Part shown: positions 56,171-63,330 of the stretch, one piece after another | Numbering within the stretch: the first letter of the stretch is position 1 | Layout: each line of letters begins with the position of its first letter | NCBI GenBank assembly: GCA_052386675.1 | Contig: JBQTJX010000039.1 | Coordinates: 1 to 64,000 of the forward strand | Direction: 5' to 3' | DNA: 64,000 nt | From: RBG-16-66-20 sp052386675 | GTDB lineage: Bacteria; Pseudomonadota; Gammaproteobacteria; Burkholderiales; SG8-39 | Notes under the pieces: generated by a model | Databases searched by the model: none | Seen by the model: the letters and a program-made list of their open reading frames with translations, nothing else | What the model was told of the DNA's origin: nothing | Translations under genes and position numbers: made by a program

Positions 56171-57408
56171 GCCCGTCCCGGCGACGCATCGCGTTCCGCA
56201 ACGCGGCGCTCTTCGACAGCCGTAAGGGCACGCTCCGGACCGGATCGACGGTGGTGGTGGAAGGCGCCTTCATCGTCGGCGTCGAGTCCGGTGCTGTGAA
56301 GGTCGATGACGCCGAGGTCCACGACCTGAACGGCAGGGCGCTGCTGCCGGGCCTGATCGACGCGCATGTCCATGTCACGGCCGTCAGCCACGACGTCCTG
56401 CGCCTGGCGCTGACGCCGCCCTCGCTCATCACCGCGCAGGCTAAGGATGTGCTCGAAGGCATGCTGTCGCGCGGCTTCACGTCCGTGCGCGACGCCGCAG
56501 GGGCCGATTTCGGACTCGCCGAAGCGGTGCAGCGCGGGATTTTCGCCGGGCCGCGCCTGTTCATCTCGGGCCAGCCGCTGTCCCAGACCGGCGGCCACGG
56601 CGACGTCCGGCCCAAGGGCGCGCGCAGCATGATCTGCACCTGCGCCGGCCTGGGCCTCTACGGCGCCATCGCCGACGGCGTCGGCGAGGTGCGCAAGGCC
56701 GCGCGCGACCAGCTGCGCAATGGCGCGAGCCAGATCAAGATCATGGCGGGAGGCGGGGTGATGAGCCCCACCGACCCCATCGAGGGCACGCAGTACTCGA
56801 TGGAGGAACTGCGCGCCGCCTGCGAGGAGGCCGAGGCGGCCGGCACCTACGTCATGGCGCACGCCTATTCGCCCCGCGCCATCGAGCGCGCGGTGCGCGC
56901 CGGGGTGCGCTCCATCGAGCACGGCAACCTGCTGGACGAGGCCGCCGCGCGCACCATGAAGGCCTGCGGCGCGTTCCTGGTGCCGACGCTGGCGACCTAT
57001 GCGGCGCTGGCGGAGGCGGCCGGCGGCCTCAACGTGTCGCCGGATCAGCTGGAAAAGCTGCGCAGGGTCCAGGACAAGGGAATCGAGGCCATCCGCATCG
57101 CGAAGGCCGAAGGGGTCCCGATCGCATTCGGCACCGACCTGCTGGGAGAGATGCACTCGCGGCAGAACACCGAGTACGCATTGCGCGCACCGGCGCTCAG
57201 TCCGGCCGAGATCCTGCAGGGCGCGACCAGCGTCGCAGCCGACCTGCTGCGCCAATCCGGGAAGATTGGCGTGATCGAGCCGGGCGCCTTTGCCGACCTG
57301 GTGGTCGTGGAAGGCGACCCGACGAAGACGCTGCATATGCTAACGGCCCCGGAAAAGGGGCCGTTAGCGGTGATGAAGGAAGGCCGGTTCCACTTCAACC
57401 GGCTGTAG
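56167..57408 (+). CDS. Metal-dependent amidohydrolase (prolidase/imidazolonepropionase-like)
   Basis: A 413-residue binuclear TIM-barrel hydrolase. Metal ligands are His67 and His69 (LIDAHVHV), a probable carbamylated Lys in QIKIMAGGGV, His in YVMAHAYS and SIEHGNLLD, and the Asp of FGTDLLGEMHS. The group includes Xaa-Pro dipeptidases of the Sgx9260 type. The start is GTG, overlapping the ftsB stop, so it is translated with the cell-division gene. Near the 3' end the coding sequence contains a perfect 12-bp stem-loop (57339-57368). The substrate is probably an N-acyl or prolyl amino acid, or a related amide. Confidence 0.9.
   Translation: MSPSRRRIAFRNAALFDSRKGTLRTGSTVVVEGAFIVGVESGAVKVDDAEVHDLNGRALLPGLIDAHVHVTAVSHDVLRLALTPPSLITAQAKDVLEGMLSRGFTSVRDAAGADFGLAEAVQRGIFAGPRLFISGQPLSQTGGHGDVRPKGARSMICTCAGLGLYGAIADGVGEVRKAARDQLRNGASQIKIMAGGGVMSPTDPIEGTQYSMEELRAACEEAEAAGTYVMAHAYSPRAIERAVRAGVRSIEHGNLLDEAAARTMKACGAFLVPTLATYAALAEAAGGLNVSPDQLEKLRRVQDKGIEAIRIAKAEGVPIAFGTDLLGEMHSRQNTEYALRAPALSPAEILQGATSVAADLLRQSGKIGVIEPGAFADLVVVEGDPTKTLHMLTAPEKGPLAVMKEGRFHFNRL
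57339..57368 (+). repeat. 12-bp inverted repeat inside the amidohydrolase gene
   Basis: GCTAACGGCCCC (57339-57350) and GGGGCCGTTAGC (57357-57368) pair perfectly with the loop GGAAAA. The structure is in frame and encodes LTAPEKGPLAV just before the C-terminus. There is no T-run. A stable hairpin inside coding sequence at this position could affect ribosome release or transcript decay. Confidence 0.85.
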
Positions 57409-57417
57409 GCAAGCGGA

Positions 57418-59001
57418 CTAGCTGCCGCCGCCCACGCGCGTGAAGCGCGACTGGTGGCGGTCGTCCGCGCTGTGCACCGCGGTGACGCCCTTCTTCATCG
57501 CCCAGGGGCGCAGCTGGTGGTGCAGCGGGATGTAGTAGGCCTCGTCCCGCGTCTTCTCCAGCGCCTCCTTGAGCAGCGCATCGCGCGCCTTGACGTCGGT
57601 GGCGATCTTGATCGCGCCGATGGTGTTGTCCAGCTTCGGGTCGCTGATCCGTCCCTGGTTGAAGTTGCCATCCGCGCCGGTGGTCTTGGTGTGCACCAGC
57701 GACTGCAGGGTGTAGAGCGCGTCGAAGGTCGCCACGCCCCAGCCCAGCAGGTAGGCGCTGGAATCCACGTTCAGGATCTTGGGGATGAAGTTGGCAAAGG
57801 GCATGGAATTGAGCTTGGCCGTGATGCCGGCCTTGGCCCACATCCCCACCAGCGCCTGGCAGATCTTCTCGTCGTTGACGTAGCGGTTGTTCGGGCAGTC
57901 GAGCGTGAACTCGAAGCCGTTTGGATAGCCCGCTTCAGCCAGCAGCTTCTTCGCCCCGGCGACGTCCACCTTCGGGATGATGTCGATCGCCTTGGAGTGA
58001 CCGTGCACGCCCGGCGCCACCATGATGCCGGCCGGGATGGACAGGCCGCGCATGGTGACGCGCTTGATCGCCTCGCGGTCCACGGTCATGTTGAGGGCCC
58101 GGCGCACGCGCACGTCCTTGAACGGGTTCTTGCCCTTGACGTTCGAGTACTTGAGCTCGTTGTTGTGCTGGTCCATGCCGATGAAGATGGTGCGCACCTC
58201 GTGTCCGTCCAGCACCTTCAGCTTCGCGTCCTTGCGCAGGCGGTCCACGTCCTGCACCGGCAGGTCGGTCACCAGGTCGACGTCGCCGGCGATCAAGGCG
58301 GCGACGCGGGTGGCGTCGGCCTTGACTGGACTGTAGGTCACGTCGGTGGCGTTGCCGTCCATCTTGCCCCACCAGGACTTGTTGGCCTCGAGCACGATGC
58401 TCTTGTCCGGAGACCAGCTCTTGATCATGTACGGGCCGGTGCCGTTGACGTTGCGGGAGGCGAAGGTCTCCTCCTTCTTCTTGTAGTCCTGGACGTTCAT
58501 GGACTTGGTCTTCTCCGACCAGGCCTTGCTCATGATGCGGAAGTCGGTGATGTTCCGCAGCAGCACCGGCACCGGGCCGGACAGGATGAGGTCGACGGTG
58601 TGGTCGTCGATCTTCGTCACTTCCTTGATGCCGGTGACGTAGATCTGCATGGTGCCCTGTGGCTGCTGGATGCGGCCGAAGGAGAACACCACGTCGTCGG
58701 CGGTGAAGGGCGAGCCGTCGTGGAACTTGACGCCCTTGCGCAGCGTGAAGCGGTACTGGGTGTCCGACAGCTGCTTCCAGCCGGTGGCGAGCGCCGGCTC
58801 GATCTTGTAGTCCTTCGTGTAGCGCACCAGGCCCTCGTACGAGTGCTGGAGCAGGGCGTTGGTGGTGGCGTGGTTCTGCGAGTGGACGTCGAGCGTCAGG
58901 ATGTCGTTCTGGGCTGCCCACTTCAGCGGCGCGGCCTGCGCCGGGGCGGCGCCCAGGGCGGCGGCGACAGCGGCCGCCATCAACATGGTTCTGAATTTCA
59001 C
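57418..59001 (-). CDS. Dipeptide/oligopeptide-type ABC transporter periplasmic binding protein
   Basis: A 527-residue family-5 binding protein with signal peptide (about residues 1-24, MAAAVAAALGAAPAQAA). Motifs are LQHSYEGLVRYTKDYKIEPALATGWK, RKGVKFHDGSPFTADDVVFSF, NVNGTGPYMIKSWSPDKS and KDVRVRRALNMTVDREAI. GAGGAGG precedes a GTG start at 59001, chosen because it opens the signal peptide. Neither permease nor ATPase genes are adjacent, so it is an orphan receptor or shares the Yej-like system at 6.7-13.6 kb. It converges on the amidohydrolase with 9 bases between stops. Confidence 0.93.
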   Translation of the reverse strand: MKFRTMLMAAAVAAALGAAPAQAAPLKWAAQNDILTLDVHSQNHATTNALLQHSYEGLVRYTKDYKIEPALATGWKQLSDTQYRFTLRKGVKFHDGSPFTADDVVFSFGRIQQPQGTMQIYVTGIKEVTKIDDHTVDLILSGPVPVLLRNITDFRIMSKAWSEKTKSMNVQDYKKKEETFASRNVNGTGPYMIKSWSPDKSIVLEANKSWWGKMDGNATDVTYSPVKADATRVAALIAGDVDLVTDLPVQDVDRLRKDAKLKVLDGHEVRTIFIGMDQHNNELKYSNVKGKNPFKDVRVRRALNMTVDREAIKRVTMRGLSIPAGIMVAPGVHGHSKAIDIIPKVDVAGAKKLLAEAGYPNGFEFTLDCPNNRYVNDEKICQALVGMWAKAGITAKLNSMPFANFIPKILNVDSSAYLLGWGVATFDALYTLQSLVHTKTTGADGNFNQGRISDPKLDNTIGAIKIATDVKARDALLKEALEKTRDEAYYIPLHHQLRPWAMKKGVTAVHSADDRHQSRFTRVGGGS

Positions 59002-59072
59002 GGGTACTTCCTCCTCTGTGTGCGGGTTCCGGGCTGTGCTGCCCGGGATGAACCAGTCTAGCAGACCAGCCC

Positions 59073-59078
59073 TATAAT
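59073..59078 (+). promoter_or_regulatory. -10 box of the PhyH-oxidoreductase operon
   Basis: TATAAT, with 32 bases to the ATG at 59111. A GGAGG (59101-59105) ribosome-binding site follows, so this promoter makes a leadered mRNA, unlike the close-set boxes elsewhere. CCTCCGGAGG (59084-59093) in the leader is a perfect palindrome that could mask a second GGAGG. Confidence 0.45.
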
Positions 59079-59110
59079 CGGTGCCTCCGGAGGCGGGCCA
59101 GGAGGACTGG

Positions 59111-59956
59111 ATGAGACTTTCGCAGACCCAGGCAGGGCAGTTCGAGCGCGACGGGTACCTGTTCTTCCCGGGGCATTTCAGCCCCCAGGAGATCAAGGTC
59201 CTGGTGGACGAGGTGCCGGCCCTGTATGCCCAGCGCCGCCCCGAGAACGTGCGCGAGAAGACCGGGGACGTGGTGCGGACCAATTTCGCCGCGCACCTGT
59301 ACAGTGCCCCGTTTGCCCGTCTCGCCCGCCATCCGCGCATGGTCGAGCCGGTGCGGCAACTTTTCGACGAGCCGGTGTACATGCACCAGTTCAAGGTCAA
59401 CGGCAAACAGGCCTTCGACGGCGACGTCTGGCAGTGGCACCAGGACTACGGCACCTGGAAGAACGACGATCACATGCCCGAGGCGCGCGCGATGAACGTC
59501 GCCATCTTCCTGGACGAGGTCAACGAGTTCAACGGCCCGCTGATGTTCATCCCGGGCAGCCACAAGCTGGGGGTGCTGGAGGCCGCGCACGACACCGCCA
59601 CCACCAGCTACCCGCTGTGGACCATCAACAACGAAACCATCCGCAAGCTGGTCGAGCGCGGCGGCATCGTGGCCCCCAAGGGGCCGGCGGGCTCGATGAT
59701 CCTGTTCCACGGCTGCCTGGTGCACGCCTCGACCTCGAACCTGTCGCCCTGGAACCGGGTCAGCGTCTACCTGTCGCTGTGCGCGGTATCGAACCACATC
59801 CGGCGCTTCAAGCGGCCGGGCTACATCGCGCACCGCGATTTCACGCCCATCGAATGCCTGCCGGACGATTGCCTGAGCATGGACTACGACGTGCCCCTGC
59901 CCTGGAAAGACGGCACCCCGGCGGAAGAGTTGCAGGGGAGTCTCAAGGCCGCATGA
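59111..59956 (+). CDS. PhyH-family Fe(II)/2-oxoglutarate dioxygenase (EctD-like)
   Basis: A 281-residue non-haem iron dioxygenase. The iron triad is His110, Asp112 (QWHQDYGTW) and a distal His205 in GCLVHASTSNLSPWNR, with Arg216 as the probable 2-oxoglutarate salt bridge. PLMFIPGSHKLG is typical of the phytanoyl-CoA/ectoine-hydroxylase family. The NLSPWNR segment is closest to EctD-type enzymes, but no ectoine genes are here. The ATG at 59111 has GGAGG 5 bases upstream. The oxidoreductase gene overlaps its stop by 4 bases, so it probably hydroxylates a small substrate that the partner then oxidises. Confidence 0.93.
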   Translation: MRLSQTQAGQFERDGYLFFPGHFSPQEIKVLVDEVPALYAQRRPENVREKTGDVVRTNFAAHLYSAPFARLARHPRMVEPVRQLFDEPVYMHQFKVNGKQAFDGDVWQWHQDYGTWKNDDHMPEARAMNVAIFLDEVNEFNGPLMFIPGSHKLGVLEAAHDTATTSYPLWTINNETIRKLVERGGIVAPKGPAGSMILFHGCLVHASTSNLSPWNRVSVYLSLCAVSNHIRRFKRPGYIAHRDFTPIECLPDDCLSMDYDVPLPWKDGTPAEELQGSLKAA

Positions 59957-61302
59957 ACCTCTACGCGAAGCTGAAGGCGCGCGACGGCAACCCGATCCGG
60001 GTCGGGCTGATCGGCGCGGGCAAGTTTGCCGCGATGTACCTCGCGCAGGTGCCGCGCACGCCGGGCGTGCGGCTGGTGCAGATCGCGGACCTCGCGCCGG
60101 CGAATGCACGCGCGAACCTTGAGCGCGTGGGCTGGACGCCGGCCCAGATTGCCGCCACGCCTGTCGTCGAGGACTGGCAGAAGCTGGTCTCGCATCCGGA
60201 GATCGACATCGTCATCGAGGCCACCGGAAATCCGGTGGCGGCTGTCGAACACATGCTCGCCGCCTTCAGGCACGGCAAGCACGTGATCAACGTCACGGTG
60301 GAAGCCGACGCGTTCTGCGGCCCGGCACTGGCGCAGAAGGCGGCCGAAGCGAAAGTGATCTACAGCCTCGCCTACGGTGACCAGCCGGCCATTATCTGCG
60401 ACCTGGTGGACTGGGCGCGGGCGGCGGGCTTCCCGGTTGTCGCAGCCGGACGCGGCCACAAGTGGCTGCCGCATTTCGCGCAATCCACGCCGGAGACGGT
60501 GTGGGGCTACTACGGCCTCACGCCGAAGCAGGCGAAGCTTGGCGGCCTCAACCCGAAGATGTTCAACTCGTTCCTGGACGGCTCGAAGCCCGCGATCGAG
60601 ACCAGCGCGGTGTGCAATGCCACCGGCCTCACGCCCGCGCCCGAAGGCCTGCTGTACCCGGCCGGTGCGGTGGACCGGATCCCCGACCTTATGCGTCCGC
60701 GATCCGAAGGCGGCGTGCTGCACCACAAGGGGCAGGTCGAGGTGGTGTCGTCCCTCGAACCGGATGGCACGCCGATCCCGTACGACATCAGGTTCGGGGT
60801 CTTCGTGGTGTTCGAGGGCGAATCCGACTACATCCGCCGCTGCTTCTCGGAGTACGGCGTCAAGACTGATTCATCCGGTCGCTATGCCTGCATGTACAAG
60901 CGCTGGCACCTCATCGGGCTGGAGGTCGGCATTTCGGTGGCGTCGGTCGGCATTCGCGGCGAACCCACCGGCTGCGCCACCGGCTGGCGGGCGGACGCGG
61001 TGGCGACGGCCAAGAAGGACCTGAAGGCGGGCGAGGTGCTGGACGGCGAGGGCGGCTACACCGTGGTCGGTCGGCTGATGCCGGCCGCGGATTCCCTTGC
61101 CCAGGGCTGCCTGCCGCTGGGCTTGGCGCACGGCTGGAAGCTGTTGCGGCCGGTGGCCGCAGGGCAGCCGCTCAGCTGGAACGACGTGGCCGTGGACGCG
61201 AACGTGCCGGCCGTGAAGCTGCGGCGGGAGATGGAGGCCGCAGTGGATGCTTCAGCCGGCGCAGGTAGTGGTACAGCTCCGTATGGTCGGCGCGCGGCCT
61301 GA
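59953..61302 (+). CDS. Oxidoreductase with C-terminal SAF domain
   Basis: A 449-residue protein. The N-terminal Rossmann domain (VGLIGAGKFAAMYLAQV, IEATGNPVAAVEHMLAAFRHGKHVI) and the middle part resemble homoserine-dehydrogenase-like oxidoreductases. The C-terminal SAF/AFP-like region (about 340-430) has KKDLKAGEVLDGEGGYTVVGRL and GQPLSWNDVAVDANVPAVKLRREM. Relatives are annotated only generally, and some act on branched sugar acids. The natural end seems to be near LRREMEAA. The last 20 residues (VDASAGAGSGTAPYGRRAA) are read from DNA that is antisense to the next gene. Coupled to the PhyH gene. Confidence 0.88.
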   Translation: MNLYAKLKARDGNPIRVGLIGAGKFAAMYLAQVPRTPGVRLVQIADLAPANARANLERVGWTPAQIAATPVVEDWQKLVSHPEIDIVIEATGNPVAAVEHMLAAFRHGKHVINVTVEADAFCGPALAQKAAEAKVIYSLAYGDQPAIICDLVDWARAAGFPVVAAGRGHKWLPHFAQSTPETVWGYYGLTPKQAKLGGLNPKMFNSFLDGSKPAIETSAVCNATGLTPAPEGLLYPAGAVDRIPDLMRPRSEGGVLHHKGQVEVVSSLEPDGTPIPYDIRFGVFVVFEGESDYIRRCFSEYGVKTDSSGRYACMYKRWHLIGLEVGISVASVGIRGEPTGCATGWRADAVATAKKDLKAGEVLDGEGGYTVVGRLMPAADSLAQGCLPLGLAHGWKLLRPVAAGQPLSWNDVAVDANVPAVKLRREMEAAVDASAGAGSGTAPYGRRAA

Positions 61303-62092
61303 GGCTGCGCTCCGCGTCTCGCCAGATCCTGTGCGTGCGCTCCAGGTAGGGCGCCGCAACCTTCACCTTGCGCGCGATTCCTGCGGCGATGCCGACGTCC
61401 TTGCGCATCAGGTAGAGCAGGAAGCCCGAATTGAACGCGCCGGTGAATACCTGCTGCGGAATCTTGCGCTCGGTGGTGCTGTTCTTGCCCGTCGATGAGT
61501 TGATGGCATCGATCATGACGCGGGTGTCCAGGCCGTAGGCCTCGCCCACCAGCAAGGCCTCGAAGCCCGCGATGGTGCCCACCGCGCCGAGGTAGTTGTT
61601 CAGCGCCTTGACCGCGTGCCCGGAACCGAGGGCGCCGGTGGGGAAGATCTCGCTGCCCATCGTCAACAGCACCGGCCGGGCCTTCCGCAGCACCTTCGGG
61701 TCGCCGCCGACCATGAGGGCGAGGGTTCCGTCCTTCGCCCTGGCCTTTGCGCCCGACACCGGTGAGTCCAGCATCGCCACGCCGCGCATCGCCAGCACTT
61801 TTCCCAGTTCCCGCGTGGTTTCCGGGTCAGAGGAGCTCATGTCGATCAAGATCGCGCCGCGGGCCAGGCCGGGCAGGGCAGCAAGCACTGCCTTGCGAAC
61901 CGCCCGGCCGTCCGGGACCATGGTGATCAGGATTCCCGCCCCGGTCGCCGCTTCCCGGGCGGAGCGGCAATTGCCGCTGCCGTTGATGTCGTAGGTCTGC
62001 AGCCGGTAGCCGGCCTTCGCCAGGTTGGCCGACATCAGCCGCCCCATGAGGCCCAGGCCGATAAAGCCGACCGTCCGGGCCCCCTCGCTCAC
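61172..62092 (-). CDS. 3-Hydroxyisobutyrate/6-phosphogluconate dehydrogenase-like oxidoreductase
   Basis: A 306-residue beta-hydroxyacid dehydrogenase. The NAD motif is VGFIGLGLMGRLMSANLAKAGY, the substrate loop MLDSPVSGAKARAKDGTLALMVGGD, and the catalytic Lys lies in GSGHAVKALNNYLG. It would oxidise a 3-hydroxyacid. The family's end is near ADHTELYHYLRRLK. The last 25 residues (HPLRPPSPAAASRPARSRPRPRRSS) are low-complexity and lie over the 3' end of the convergent oxidoreductase gene (131-base overlap). The GTG start overlaps the CMD-family stop. Confidence 0.92.
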   Translation of the reverse strand: MSEGARTVGFIGLGLMGRLMSANLAKAGYRLQTYDINGSGNCRSAREAATGAGILITMVPDGRAVRKAVLAALPGLARGAILIDMSSSDPETTRELGKVLAMRGVAMLDSPVSGAKARAKDGTLALMVGGDPKVLRKARPVLLTMGSEIFPTGALGSGHAVKALNNYLGAVGTIAGFEALLVGEAYGLDTRVMIDAINSSTGKNSTTERKIPQQVFTGAFNSGFLLYLMRKDVGIAAGIARKVKVAAPYLERTHRIWRDAERSLRPRADHTELYHYLRRLKHPLRPPSPAAASRPARSRPRPRRSS

Positions 62093-62478
62093 AGGCCGCG
62101 TTCCTTGAACACCTCCTTCGCGGTGCGGAAGCTCTCGACGGCAGCCGGCACGCCGCAGTAGATCGCGACCTGCAGGAACACCTCGCGGATCTCCTCCTTG
62201 GTGAGGCCGTTGTTGAGCGCGCCATTGATGTGCAGCTTCAGCTCATGGGTGCGGCCAAGGGCGGACAGCATGGCGAGGTTGAGCATCGAGCGCGACTTGC
62301 GCTCCAGTCCGGGCCGGTTCCAGACGTCGTTCCAGCAGTAGGAATTCAGCAGCTCGACGAAGGGCTGGTTGAACTCGTCCACGGTCGCCATCGACTTGTC
62401 GACGTATTCGGCGCCCAGCACCTCGCGGCGCGTCTTCAGGCCGGCGTCGTAGCGTTCCTTGTGGCTTCGCTTGTCCAT
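62089..62478 (-). CDS. Carboxymuconolactone decarboxylase-family protein (PcaC-like)
   Basis: A 129-residue protein of the CMD/AhpD-like fold, the length of gamma-carboxymuconolactone decarboxylase. Motifs are WNRPGLERKSRSMLNLAMLSALGRTHELKLHINGALNNGLTKEEIREVFLQVAIYCGVPAAVESFRTAKEVF. It may decarboxylate an aromatic ring-cleavage lactone, or act as a hydroperoxidase-like member of the fold. The neighbouring dehydrogenase, class II aldolase and amino-acid-type receptor point to catabolism of an imported acid. The ATG is 11 bases after the aldolase stop. Confidence 0.93.
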   Translation of the reverse strand: MDKRSHKERYDAGLKTRREVLGAEYVDKSMATVDEFNQPFVELLNSYCWNDVWNRPGLERKSRSMLNLAMLSALGRTHELKLHINGALNNGLTKEEIREVFLQVAIYCGVPAAVESFRTAKEVFKERGL

Positions 62479-62489
62479 TTCTGCTTCTC

Positions 62490-63263
62490 CTAGGTGAGGT
62501 CTTCGTAACGGATGCCGGCGCGGCGCAGCAGGGCATCGAAGGCCATGCCGCCGGGACGCGGGCCGGTGCGGAAGGTCTGCACCCGCGCCGGCGTGTCGGC
62601 GAGCACCTGCGGCGTGATGGGCAGATTCTCGCCCGCCATAGCGTCGCTCGCCAGCTGGATTTCGCAGGCGCGCTGCAGCGTCCAGTACGTGGTGAAGGCC
62701 TCGGCGATGCCGGGGCAGGCGACCAGCAGGCCGTGGTTGCGCAGGATCAGGATGGGCTTCGCGCCGAGGCTGGCAACCAGGCGAGGCTGCTCGGAAGTGT
62801 CGGTGGTGACGCCCTCGAAGTCGTGGTATGCGACCTGTCCGTACAGCGCCGCGCTGTAGAAATTGTCGCAGCGCAGGCCATCTTTCTTGGAGGAGACGGC
62901 GCTGCCCGCGGTGGTATGGGTGTGAATGATGCAGTGGGCGTCGTCCCGCGCTGCGTGGATGGCGCTGTGGATGACGAAGCCGGCACGATTGACTGGGTGC
63001 TTCGAGCCGTCCATGGTCTCGCCGGCGATGTTGACCTTGACCAGGTTGGAGGCGGTGACCTCGCTGTACCAGAACCCGTAGGGATTGATCAGGTAGTGCC
63101 GCTCGGGGCCGGGCACGCGCGCGGTGATGTGGTTGTAGATCAGCTCGGTCCAGCCCAGCCAGTCGAAGGCGCGGTAGCAGGCGGCCAGTTCCAGGCGCAC
63201 CGCCCATTCGTCCGCTTTCATGCCCGCCGGCTTAAGGCGCAGCGCCTGTTCACTGAGGTCCAT
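62490..63263 (-). CDS. Class II aldolase/adducin-domain protein, paralogue of the one at 43.3 kb
   Basis: A 257-residue protein. Zinc ligands are His114 and His116 (IIHTHTTAG) and the His of LRNHGLL. LIYNHITARVPG and SEVTASNLVKVNIAGE are shared with the protein encoded at 43255-44034. The ATG at 63263 is preferred over an upstream TTG because GGAGGA lies 5 bases before it. That ribosome-binding site directly abuts the T-run of the terminator of the receptor gene, so expression must come from read-through. The substrate is unknown. Confidence 0.9.
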   Translation of the reverse strand: MDLSEQALRLKPAGMKADEWAVRLELAACYRAFDWLGWTELIYNHITARVPGPERHYLINPYGFWYSEVTASNLVKVNIAGETMDGSKHPVNRAGFVIHSAIHAARDDAHCIIHTHTTAGSAVSSKKDGLRCDNFYSAALYGQVAYHDFEGVTTDTSEQPRLVASLGAKPILILRNHGLLVACPGIAEAFTTYWTLQRACEIQLASDAMAGENLPITPQVLADTPARVQTFRTGPRPGGMAFDALLRRAGIRYEDLT

Positions 63264-63273
63264 GGCTTCCTCC

Positions 63274-63308
63274 AAAAAAAAAAAGCGCGAGCCGAGGCTC
63301 GCGCTTTT
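63274..63308 (-). terminator. Rho-independent terminator after the LivK-like receptor gene
   Basis: Read on the minus strand: an 8-bp GC stem GCGCGAGC/GCTCGCGC (63285-63304, tight loop), extended by four A-T pairs, then 11 T (63284-63274). It is a textbook terminator 22 bases past the receptor stop. On the plus strand only four T follow, so it works mainly one way. The T-run is immediately followed by the GGAGG of the aldolase gene. Confidence 0.9.
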
Positions 63309-63330
63309 ACGTTAACACGGCGCTCCGGGT

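Noticed and set aside
59111..59956. Ectoine hydroxylase (EctD)
   Set aside because: The fold and distal motif are EctD-like, but no ectABC genes are present and the partner gene is a SAF-domain oxidoreductase.
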